6,077 nt of DNA, taken from NCBI GenBank assembly GCA_036505735.1, contig DASXSZ010000039.1, positions 1 through 6,077 of the forward strand, in the 5' to 3' direction. Origin of the DNA: DASUPK01 sp036505735 (GTDB lineage Bacteria > Actinomycetota > Thermoleophilia > Solirubrobacterales > 70-9). Shown here piece after piece: positions 1 through 5,575 of the stretch; position 1 is the first letter of the stretch; each line of letters begins with the position of its first letter. A program made the position numbers and the translations under genes. The notes beneath the pieces were generated by a model. That model saw only the letters and a list, made by a program, of their open reading frames with translations, ran no database searches and was not told the origin of the DNA.

Positions 1-1
1 C

Positions 2-766
2 CTGGAGCCGGACGCGATCCCGTCAATCCTGGCCGTGGCCGGGATCGTGGATACCGACCACTCGAACCGCGCCCTCTTTCGCCGCTTCGACGGGAGCCAG
101 GCCCGCGTGTGCCGTCACGCCGAGATCGACCAGGACGCCCCCCTGCCCGAGGGGGCGCCCGTCGTCAGCCAGGTCTCCCGCTGGGACCGGCTCAAGGACC
201 CGGTGGGCGTGGTCCGCTGCTTCGCCGAGCACAGTCGCAGCGATCAGGCGCACCTGCTCCTCGTCGGGCCGTCGGTCGCGGATGTGGCCGACGATCCCGA
301 GGGCGCCGAGGTGCTCGCCGAGGTGCGGGAGTGTCGGCAGGCGCTGCCACCGGATCAGCGCTCCCAAGTCCACCTCGTCTCATTGCCGATGGACGACGTC
401 GAGGAGAACGCGGCGATGGTCAACGCGATCCAGCGCCGCTCGGACGTGATCCTCCAGAAGAGCCTGGCCGAGGGCTTCGGCCTGACCGTCGCGGAGGCGA
501 TGTGGAAGGCAAAGCCGGTCGTAGCCGGCAGGGTGGGCGGGATCCAGGATCAGATCGAGGACGGTGTCTCGGGGGCTTTGGTGGACGACCCGGCGGACCT
601 GGAGGCCGTGGCGCGGGCGATGGACGCCTTCCTCGCCGACCCCGACGAGGCGGCCAGGGTGGGCGCGGCCGCGCGGGAGCGCGTGCTCGAGCACTTCCTC
701 GGCACTCGCCACCTGGTCCAGTACATGCAACTGCTCGAGGGCATGCTCGCCCCCGAACGCGCCTAA
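2..766 (+). CDS. treT: Trehalose synthase-like GT4 glycosyltransferase (TreT family), C-terminal part, 5' truncated by window edge
   Basis: The frame is open from the left edge to a TAA stop, giving 254 residues; the start lies outside the window. The visible part is the nucleotide-sugar-binding half of a GT-B fold. It has a 'VVSQVSRWDRLKDP' strand-loop opening that half, a 'HLLLVGP' strand, 'NAIQRRSDVILQKS', then 'EGFGLTVAEAMW', whose two Glu (codons 470-472 and 494-496) form the EX7E signature of family GT4. A 'VVAGRVGGIQDQIEDG' segment follows. This order and wording match TreT, the glycosyltransferring trehalose synthase that joins NDP-glucose to glucose, as I remember the Pyrococcus enzyme and its bacterial homologues. 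GTG35 is an internal codon, because the homologous sequence continues upstream of it. Role in the cytoplasm: trehalose synthesis for osmotic or desiccation tolerance, inferred from the family. It could instead be a related GT4 enzyme with another acceptor, since the acceptor-binding N-terminal half is not visible. Its stop overlaps that of the convergent anti-sigma gene. Confidence 0.82.
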   Translation: MEPDAIPSILAVAGIVDTDHSNRALFRRFDGSQARVCRHAEIDQDAPLPEGAPVVSQVSRWDRLKDPVGVVRCFAEHSRSDQAHLLLVGPSVADVADDPEGAEVLAEVRECRQALPPDQRSQVHLVSLPMDDVEENAAMVNAIQRRSDVILQKSLAEGFGLTVAEAMWKAKPVVAGRVGGIQDQIEDGVSGALVDDPADLEAVARAMDAFLADPDEAARVGAAARERVLEHFLGTRHLVQYMQLLEGMLAPERA

Positions 767-1026
767 CCCGCCGGCCGCCCCTCGCTCCAGCCGCGGAAGG
801 CAGCCAGCAGCTCCTCCCGGGCCTGGGGGTCGATGTCCTCCTCGGTGAGGCGGCCGGTGGCCTCCATCACGAGCCGCATCTGATCGACGTAGGCGGTGCA
901 GTGGTCGCAGCCGCTGATGTGCGCGCGGAAGCGGCGGCGATCGGAGCGGGAGAGGCTGCCGTCGAAGTAGGCGGTGACGAGCTCGACGAGCTCCTGGCAC
1001 GCCATCTCGCGGGTGAAGATGCTCAT
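763..1026 (-). CDS. Soluble zinc-binding anti-sigma factor (zf-HC2/ZAS family)
   Basis: This 87-residue protein should bind and silence the ECF sigma factor encoded just upstream. The zinc-binding anti-sigma signature is visible: C10, then H36-x3-C40-x2-C43 ('HISGCDHC'). Helices before and after would wrap around the sigma factor. There is no hydrophobic segment, so it is cytoplasmic, unlike membrane-anchored anti-sigma factors. The ligand spacing equals what I recall for the redox sensor RsrA of Streptomyces (C11, H37, C41, C44), so thiol or zinc sensing is possible but not proven. The ATG at 1026 is chosen because a perfect GGAGG (minus strand, 1037-1033) sits six bases before it and because ATG overlaps the sigma stop (ATGA), implying translational coupling. 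The frame stays open upstream to 1293, but that part only shadows the sigma gene. M8 is a weaker alternative start. The TAG stop overlaps the convergent glycosyltransferase stop. Confidence 0.88.
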   Translation of the reverse strand: MSIFTREMACQELVELVTAYFDGSLSRSDRRRFRAHISGCDHCTAYVDQMRLVMEATGRLTEEDIDPQAREELLAAFRGWSEGRPAG

Positions 1027-1754
1027 GCCTTCCCTCCCGCGATGTCGGGATCGAGATACATCTCGAGCGCGGCGCGGACCTTGGAGCGGGCCCGGTGCAG
1101 CAGCACCCGCTGGTTGCCGTCGGTGATCTCGAGGGCGTCCGCGACCTCCATCGGGCTCCAGCCCTCGACGTCCCGGAGCCTGATCACCTCGCGCTGGGCG
1201 TCCGGCAGCTCCTCGATCGCCGTCTGGATGACGCCCAGCGTCTCCCTCTCCACCACCTTGTCCTGAGGCCAGGCGCGCGGCGGCGCCGCCCATGCCCCGG
1301 GGTGTGGGGAGTCGATTCCGAGGAATCGGTCGGGGTCGACCGAGGGCTCGTCCGCCTCATCGCCGGCGGCCGCCAGGGCCGAGAACGGGAGGACGCGGCC
1401 ATCGCGCTCGCCCCTGGTCTTGGCGCGGTTGGTGAGGATGCGGAAGAGCCAGGTCTTCAGGCTGGAGCGCCCCTCGAAGCGGTCGATGCCGTTGAGGACG
1501 GCGAGCCAGGTCTCCTGCACGACCTCCTCGGCAGTCGCCCGATCCCGCACGTACATCTGCGCGACCCTCAGCATCGTCGCGCCGTAGCGGTCGATCAATT
1601 CGGCGAACGCCGATTCGTCACCATCGCGCAGCCGGGCGACGATGTCGGCGTCCACGGTCTCGACAGCGGGAGCGCGCTTGCCTCTGAGCCTGGGCATCAG
1701 GCCAGCATCTTGCCGCTTCAGCGCGAGCGGGAGCGTGAAGGCGAGGGAGGTCAC
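1023..1754 (-). CDS. ECF-type RNA polymerase sigma factor (sigma-70 family)
   Basis: This 243-residue protein directs RNA polymerase to a stress or signal regulon. Sigma region 2 spans about residues 36-115: 'LRDGDESAFAELIDRYG', then the 2.1-2.2 core 'AEEVVQETWLAVLNGIDRFE' (75-94) and the -10 contacting helix 'SSLKTWLFRILTNRA' (97-111). An unusually long linker (about 116-168) holds 'DPDRF' and 'SPHPGAW..PP.AWP', which I recall from an actinobacterial ECF group paired with zf-HC2 anti-sigma factors. Sigma region 4 covers about 172-232: 'AIEELPDAQREVIRLRDVEGWS' followed by a helix-turn-helix and the recognition helix 'NQRVLLHRARSKVRAALE'. The annotated start is GTG1754; ATG1697 (residue 20) is an equal alternative, since neither has a clear Shine-Dalgarno sequence and the family core begins only near residue 36. 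It forms an operon with the anti-sigma gene, overlapping by four bases, and lies 52 bp downstream of tRNA-Val. The regulon cannot be read from the window. Confidence 0.9.
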   Translation of the reverse strand: MTSLAFTLPLALKRQDAGLMPRLRGKRAPAVETVDADIVARLRDGDESAFAELIDRYGATMLRVAQMYVRDRATAEEVVQETWLAVLNGIDRFEGRSSLKTWLFRILTNRAKTRGERDGRVLPFSALAAAGDEADEPSVDPDRFLGIDSPHPGAWAAPPRAWPQDKVVERETLGVIQTAIEELPDAQREVIRLRDVEGWSPMEVADALEITDGNQRVLLHRARSKVRAALEMYLDPDIAGGKA

Positions 1755-1806
1755 GAGATTCAGTCAACTCGCGCGCCCCGCGGTTACAACTCGGCTTTGC
1801 CGTAGA

Positions 1807-1878
1807 TGGGCGCGGCTGGGATCGAACCAGCGACCTCTCCCGTGTGAGGGGAGCGCTCTCCCGCTGAGCTACGCGCCC
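1807..1878 (-). tRNA. tRNA-Val (anticodon CAC)
   Basis: The minus strand folds into a complete 72-nt cloverleaf. The acceptor stem GGGCGCG/CGCGCCC is perfect over seven pairs and is followed by TA. The D stem is GCTC/GAGC around AGCGGGA. The anticodon stem CTCCC/GGGAG encloses the loop CTCACAC, whose central CAC reads the valine codon GUG. The variable loop is AGGTC, the T stem GCTGG/CCAGC encloses TTCGATC, and the discriminator base is A. The 3' CCA is not encoded (TCT follows), so it must be added enzymatically. The gene reads toward the ECF sigma gene. No integrase or repeated 3' end is visible, so there is no sign of an attachment site. Confidence 0.96.
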
Positions 1879-1888
1879 GGGGCGGCTG

Positions 1889-1917
1889 ATGATACGTCGC
1901 TCCCAGCGGCAGTTCCT
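1889..1917 (-). promoter_or_regulatory. Candidate promoter for tRNA-Val, possibly also for the sigma operon
   Basis: Reading the minus strand, TATCAT (1894-1889) lies 10 bases before the tRNA 5' end and fits a -10 box. Seventeen bases upstream is AGGAAC (1917-1912), a poor housekeeping -35. The embedded GGAAC, followed 15 bases later by CGTATC (1896-1891), loosely resembles the GGAAC...CGT layout of many ECF promoters, with a slightly short spacer. The position is right for the tRNA; the identity of the sigma factor is guesswork. Confidence 0.3.
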
Positions 1918-1966
1918 CGCCTTCGGGGATGTCGAAGCGCCGGGCGAGGCAATACCGTGATCGCAC

Positions 1967-4924
1967 TTGCCTCGGCGTCTGCACCGACTCGGACTCGCCG
2001 CCGCTCACCAGAAGTGGGTGTTCATCCTGCTCTGGGTGGTCGCAGTGACCGTGTTCGTCGCGCTCTACCACGCCGCAGGATCCAACACGAGCAACAACCT
2101 GAATCTGCCGGGCACTGACAGCCAGGCCGCGACCGAGTTGCTCGAGGACCAGTTCCCGCCCCAGCAGAACGGCAAGAACCCGATCGTCTTTCGGGCGACC
2201 AAGGGCAAGGTCACGGACCAGGCCAACAAGCAGGCGATCGAGCAGTCCTACAAGAACATGAAGGCGCTGCCGCACTTCTACAGCGCCACCGATCCCTTCA
2301 GTCAGCAGGGGCAGGCGCAGATCAGCAAGGACAAGAAGACGGCATTCGTCGCCGTGCTCCTCAACATCCCGAACTCGGACATAACCGAGGACCTGGCGCA
2401 GTCCTATCTCGACGCCGCCGAGCCGGCGCGCAAGGCGGGAATGAAGGTCGCTGCCAGTGGTCAGATCGGATCGGAGCTCTCCGAGCCCGAGACCGAGAGC
2501 AGCGAGGTCGTCGGCCTGACCGCGGCGATGATCATCCTCGCCTTCACCTTCGGGACCCTCGTCGCCATGGGGATGCCGATCATCTCCGCGGTGATCGGGC
2601 TTGCGGTCGGGCTGTCGGGGATCGGGCTGCTCGGGCACGTGACCACGGTGCCGACCGTCGCCCCCACGCTCGGGACGATGATCGGCCTGGGCGTGGGGAT
2701 CGACTACGCGCTATTCCTGGTCACCCGCTACCGATCGGAAAGGCAGGAGGGCAAGGAGATCGACGAGGCGATCGCTACCGCAGTCTCCACCTCCGGAACG
2801 GCGATCGTGTTCGCCGGCGGCACGGTGGTGATCGCGCTGGTCTCGCTCTTGGTGGCGGAGATTCCGCTGGTGACGTCGCTGGGCTACGCGGCCGCCCTCG
2901 CGGTGGTCACCGCAGTGCTGGCGGCGATCACCCTGCTCCCCGCCGTTCTCTCGGCGGTCGGTCGCCACATCGACTCGATCCGTGTCCCGGCCTTCATGCG
3001 GCCGAAGAAGAAGCCACCCGACCAGGGCTTCTGGGGTGCATGGGGCCGCTGGGTCACGACGCACCCCTGGTCCGCGATCGGCATCACGTTGCTGATCCTG
3101 GGGGTCCTGCTGATCCCGTTCTTCTCGCTCAACCTGGGCCAGGAGGACACCGGCGCGACGCCCAAGTCGACCACCGAGCGCCAGGCGTACGATTACCTGG
3201 CGAGTGGCTTCGGGCCCGGCTACACGTCGCCGCTGCTGGTCGCGGTGAAGCTCCCGACGCCCGCCAAGCCGAGTGGCACCTTCAACAAGCAGTACGCACG
3301 GGCCCAGGACCTGCAGAGCCAACTCGAGTCCGAGCAGGCGACCGGTCAGGCTCAGGCGTCGAGCCTCCAGGCCCAGGCGAACGACCTGGAGGCCGAGCAG
3401 GCCCACCTCGAGTCCGAGAAGACTTCCCTGCAGAATCAGGGGCAGGGACTGAAGGGACAGAAGTCGACCCTCGCGAAGAGCGCCAAGAAGCTCAAGCAGC
3501 AGAGCAAGCTGATCGAAGAGGCACAGGCCCTGACCAACCGGGCCAAGGAGCTCGCCGCGCAGGCATCGGCCCTCTCCGCCCAGGCCCAACAGATAGCCGC
3601 GGAGCTCAGGGCGAACCCGACGCCGGAGCTGGTCCAGGAGTTCAAGGAAGTCAACCAGCAGCTCAAAGCGATCAAAACGGAGGGGAACGCGCTCAAGGCG
3701 GAATTCACCCGCCTACGGGCGCAGGCCTCAAAGGCCGGTGGGCAGGCCTTCGCGCTGGCCGCCTCGGCGGCCAACACTGCCCAGGAGGCCGTGACCCTGG
3801 TGCAGGAGAAGAACCAGCTGACCCTCGAGGCGGCAGACGCCCAGGTCACGGCCGCACAGCTCCAGACCCAGCAGGTCCAGCTCGAAGCGCTACAGCAGCA
3901 GGCGAAGACCCAGCAGCAGCAGGCCGAGAAGCTGCAGTCGACGCTGACCGCCGACCTGACCGCCGCCGGCGGTGACAAGCGCGGCACGGATCCGCGGCTG
4001 GTCAACCTCCAGAACGCGCTCAAGGGGACCATCGGAGTCCAGGTCGTCTCCCCCCCTGCAATCAACAAGTCTGGCCAGGCCGCGATCTTCAACGTGGTCT
4101 CGAAGAGCGATCCGGCCGACGAGGAGACGGCGGACCTCGTCACGACGATGCGGGACTACGTCATTCCCCAGTCGACTCAGGGCACCGGCCTCGAGGTGCA
4201 CGTCGGCGGATCGACCGCGTCCTACGTCGACCTCGCGGCCGGGATCTCGTCCAAGCTCGGGCTCGTGATCTTCACGGTCATCGCACTCGGTTTCATCGTC
4301 CTGTTGATGGCCTTCAGGTCGATCGCGATCCCCGCGCAGGCAGCCTTCGCCAACGTCTTCTCGGTCTGCGCCGCCTTCGGAGTGGTCACCGCCTGCTTCC
4401 AGTGGGGGTGGGGCCTTGGCCTGGTCGGCATCGACACGGAAAGCAGCGGCGACCCGATCGCAAGCTTCGTCCCCTTGATCATGTTCGCGGTGCTCTTCGG
4501 GCTCTCGATGGACTATCAGGTCTTCCTGATGAGCCAGATCGAGCACGCTCGCCCGAAGTACCCGCGGAACCATCGAAAGGCGATCGCCGTCGGCCTGGCC
4601 GGCGGCGCCCGGGTGATCAGCGCTGCGGCGCTGATCATGATCTCGGTGTTCGCCAGCTTCATCCTCAACGGCGATCCGACGGTGAAGCAGTTCGGTGTCG
4701 GGCTCTCGGTGGGCGTGGCCCTCGCGGCTCTCACGGTCCTGTTGTTCGCGCCGGCCTTCCTCGTGCTGGTGGGTAAGCGGGGCACGTGGTGGGTTCCCCA
4801 GTGGACGAAGCGCGTCGTGCCGCACATCGACATCGAGGGATCCGGCAGCCCAGCCGCGGCGACGGCCACGGCCGCCGCCGAGGCACCACGGCGGCGTCCG
4901 GGGAAGGACTCGATGAACCTGTGA
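1967..4924 (+). CDS. MMPL/RND-family membrane transporter with long extracellular coiled-coil insertion
   Basis: This 985-residue inner-membrane protein belongs to the MMPL branch of the RND superfamily, proton-driven exporters of lipids or hydrophobic compounds. Twelve membrane segments can be placed: TM1 about 17-36; TM2-6 about 182-200, 203-223, 233-255, 277-297 and 303-330; TM7 366-388; TM8-12 about 763-782, 787-808, 833-855, 881-901 and 908-935. The two halves repeat the architecture, and both TM4 ('GIDYALFLVTRYR', D246-Y247) and TM10 ('GLSMDYQVFLMSQ', D849-Y850) carry the Asp-Tyr proton-relay pairs known from MmpL3. Extracellular loops are residues 37-180 and 389-762; the second holds a coiled-coil insert (about 441-662). 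The tail after 955 is Ala/Pro-rich and cytoplasmic. TTG1967 is the only sensible start: an in-frame TGA lies at 1958-1960, TM1 follows directly, and the next in-frame ATG is far inside the protein. There is no good Shine-Dalgarno sequence, so it may be leaderless. The cargo is unknown; pdxH follows with a start/stop overlap or a short gap. Confidence 0.92.
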   Translation: MPRRLHRLGLAAAHQKWVFILLWVVAVTVFVALYHAAGSNTSNNLNLPGTDSQAATELLEDQFPPQQNGKNPIVFRATKGKVTDQANKQAIEQSYKNMKALPHFYSATDPFSQQGQAQISKDKKTAFVAVLLNIPNSDITEDLAQSYLDAAEPARKAGMKVAASGQIGSELSEPETESSEVVGLTAAMIILAFTFGTLVAMGMPIISAVIGLAVGLSGIGLLGHVTTVPTVAPTLGTMIGLGVGIDYALFLVTRYRSERQEGKEIDEAIATAVSTSGTAIVFAGGTVVIALVSLLVAEIPLVTSLGYAAALAVVTAVLAAITLLPAVLSAVGRHIDSIRVPAFMRPKKKPPDQGFWGAWGRWVTTHPWSAIGITLLILGVLLIPFFSLNLGQEDTGATPKSTTERQAYDYLASGFGPGYTSPLLVAVKLPTPAKPSGTFNKQYARAQDLQSQLESEQATGQAQASSLQAQANDLEAEQAHLESEKTSLQNQGQGLKGQKSTLAKSAKKLKQQSKLIEEAQALTNRAKELAAQASALSAQAQQIAAELRANPTPELVQEFKEVNQQLKAIKTEGNALKAEFTRLRAQASKAGGQAFALAASAANTAQEAVTLVQEKNQLTLEAADAQVTAAQLQTQQVQLEALQQQAKTQQQQAEKLQSTLTADLTAAGGDKRGTDPRLVNLQNALKGTIGVQVVSPPAINKSGQAAIFNVVSKSDPADEETADLVTTMRDYVIPQSTQGTGLEVHVGGSTASYVDLAAGISSKLGLVIFTVIALGFIVLLMAFRSIAIPAQAAFANVFSVCAAFGVVTACFQWGWGLGLVGIDTESSGDPIASFVPLIMFAVLFGLSMDYQVFLMSQIEHARPKYPRNHRKAIAVGLAGGARVISAAALIMISVFASFILNGDPTVKQFGVGLSVGVALAALTVLLFAPAFLVLVGKRGTWWVPQWTKRVVPHIDIEGSGSPAAATATAAAEAPRRRPGKDSMNL
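3287..3952 (+). other. Coiled-coil hairpin domain inside the MMPL transporter
   Basis: Residues about 441-662 of the transporter are rich in Gln, Ala, Lys, Glu and Leu, with almost no aromatics or Gly/Pro. Leu or Ile recur exactly every seven residues at 467, 474, 481, 488, 495, 502, 509 and 516. After a one-residue phase slip they continue at 522, 529, 536 and 543. A 'RANPTPEL' turn (548-555) follows. The second arm keeps one register at 555, 562, 569, 576, 583, 590, 597, 604, 611, 618, 625, 632, 639, 646, 653 and 660, all hydrophobic or Ala except Thr604. Two arms of about 100 residues around a Pro turn predict an antiparallel hairpin projecting from the outer face of the membrane. Confidence 0.8.
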
Positions 4925-4940
4925 CCGGGGCCAGCTCGCC

Positions 4941-4947
4941 GAGGAGG
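4941..4947 (+). promoter_or_regulatory. Shine-Dalgarno sequence favouring the pdxH ATG at 4951
   Basis: GAGGAGG ends three bases before ATG4951. The first GAGG (4941-4944) has six bases of spacing, the second (4944-4947) three. No comparable purine run lies at the right distance before GTG4921 (the nearest, GGGAAGGA at 4901-4908, is 12 bases away) or before ATG4975. It therefore supports 4951 as the main start. Confidence 0.55.
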
Positions 4948-4950
4948 GGG

Positions 4951-5550
4951 ATGCCGGCGCTCGAGCTCGAGCGCATGGCGCCCGACCCGATCGACGAGTT
5001 TCGCGGCTGGTGGGAGCAGGCGGCGGAGGCGGTCCCGCTCGCGGAGGCGATGACCCTGGCGACCGTGGACGCCGACGGCTCGCCCGACGCGCGCATGGTC
5101 CTGCTCAAGGGCTTCGGACCCGACGGCTTCCGCTTCTTCACCAACTACGAGAGCGCCAAGGGCGTTCAGCTGGAGGCCCATCCGCGCGCCGCTCTGGTCA
5201 TCTACTGGCGGGAGCTCGACCGCCAGATACGCGTGCGCGGCCCGGTCGATCGGTTGTCGGGAGCCGATTCCGACGAATACTTCGCCAGCCGCCCGCGGGA
5301 CAGCCAGATCGCGGCGTCGGTCTCGCCGCAGAGCAGGCCGATCGACCGGGAGGAGCTCGACCGCCTCTACGAGGCGCTCGAGGAGCGGCTTGGCGGTGCC
5401 GATCCCGAGCGGCCTGACCAGTGGGGCGGCTATCTCGTCCGGCCCAGTGCGGTCGAGTTCTGGCAGGGCCGCGAGAGCCGCATGCACGACCGCTTCCTCT
5501 ACACGTCCGACGCGGGTGACGGCTGGCGGATCGAGCGGCTAGCGCCCTAG
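4951..5550 (+). CDS. pdxH: Pyridoxamine/pyridoxine 5'-phosphate oxidase
   Basis: This FMN-dependent cytoplasmic oxidase makes pyridoxal 5'-phosphate (vitamin B6 cofactor) from pyridoxine or pyridoxamine 5'-phosphate. The 199-residue length is close to the family norm (E. coli about 218). The whole family signature is present: 'RMVLLK' (48-53) and 'FFTNYESAKG' (62-71) for FMN binding; 'YFASRPRDSQ' (110-119), in which Y110, R114 and S118 correspond to the PLP-phosphate ligands Y129, R133 and S137 of the E. coli enzyme; 'EFWQGRESRMHDRFLY' (169-184), in which R177 and H179 match the active-site R197 and H199; and the usual C-terminal 'W.IERLAP'. ATG4951 is favoured by the GAGGAGG just upstream. 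GTG4921 is the main alternative: it would give 209 residues and overlap the transporter stop (GTGA). ATG4975 would still leave all motifs intact. It probably lies in one transcript with the transporter. The sequence shows nothing broken or missing. Confidence 0.95.
   Translation: MPALELERMAPDPIDEFRGWWEQAAEAVPLAEAMTLATVDADGSPDARMVLLKGFGPDGFRFFTNYESAKGVQLEAHPRAALVIYWRELDRQIRVRGPVDRLSGADSDEYFASRPRDSQIAASVSPQSRPIDREELDRLYEALEERLGGADPERPDQWGGYLVRPSAVEFWQGRESRMHDRFLYTSDAGDGWRIERLAP
4957..4974 (+). repeat. Perfect 18-bp palindrome at the start of pdxH
   Basis: GCGCTCGAGCTCGAGCGC is identical to its reverse complement over all 18 bases. It lies within codons 3-8 of pdxH as annotated (encoding 'ALELER') and between the alternative starts ATG4951 and ATG4975. 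It could act as a dyad binding site or form an mRNA hairpin close to the ribosome binding site, or it could be a by-product of GC-rich Leu/Glu/Arg codons. Confidence 0.5.
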
Positions 5551-5559
5551 ATGCGAGGG

Positions 5560-5575
5560 CGCTCCATTAGGAGCG
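5560..5575. terminator. Short hairpin between convergent genes, possible bidirectional terminator
   Basis: CGCTCC (5560-5565) and GGAGCG (5570-5575) pair perfectly around the tetraloop ATTA. The site lies 10 bases past the pdxH stop, and its loop contains the TAA stop of the opposing sigma-like gene. There is no T tract on either side, so it would be a weak or atypical intrinsic terminator. Its place between two convergent genes is the main support. Confidence 0.4.

Noticed and set aside
109..1266. 385-codon plus-strand reading frame over the glycosyltransferase, anti-sigma and sigma genes
   Set aside because: It is a shadow in another frame of three well-supported genes, with low-complexity Arg/Gly/Pro composition and no recognisable domain.
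1027..1293. N-terminal extension of the anti-sigma frame
   Set aside because: This part is the wrong-frame reading of sigma region 4. The GGAGG before ATG1026 and the ATGA overlap mark the true start.
1755..1790. ECF-type autoregulatory promoter directly before the sigma gene (TGTAACC, and TTGACT at 1767-1762)
   Set aside because: No matching -10 element lies at a suitable distance from either box, and TTGACT is too close to the GTG start to serve it.
1807..1878. tRNA gene as an integration site for a mobile element
   Set aside because: No integrase, no duplicated tRNA 3' end and no compositional break are visible on either side.
1784..2638. 284-codon minus-strand reading frame across the tRNA and the 5' part of the transporter
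   Set aside because: Its end is a translation of the tRNA-Val gene ('SAGERSPHTGEVAGSIPAAP' is typical of such artefacts), and the rest is antisense to the transporter with Arg/Asp/Gly-rich shadow composition.
3287..3952. Tandem nucleotide repeat in the Gln/Ala-rich region
   Set aside because: The heptad pattern exists at the protein level, but I see no repeated DNA unit of constant sequence.
3436..4143. 235-codon minus-strand frame rich in Ser, Ala and Cys, opposite the coiled-coil region
   Set aside because: The Gln/Ala/Leu-rich coiled-coil codons leave the complementary strand free of stops. The peptide has no recognisable motif and no supporting start context was found.
4516..5487. 323-codon minus-strand frame opposite the transporter end and pdxH
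   Set aside because: It is antisense to two strongly supported genes and has the composition expected of a GC-rich shadow frame.
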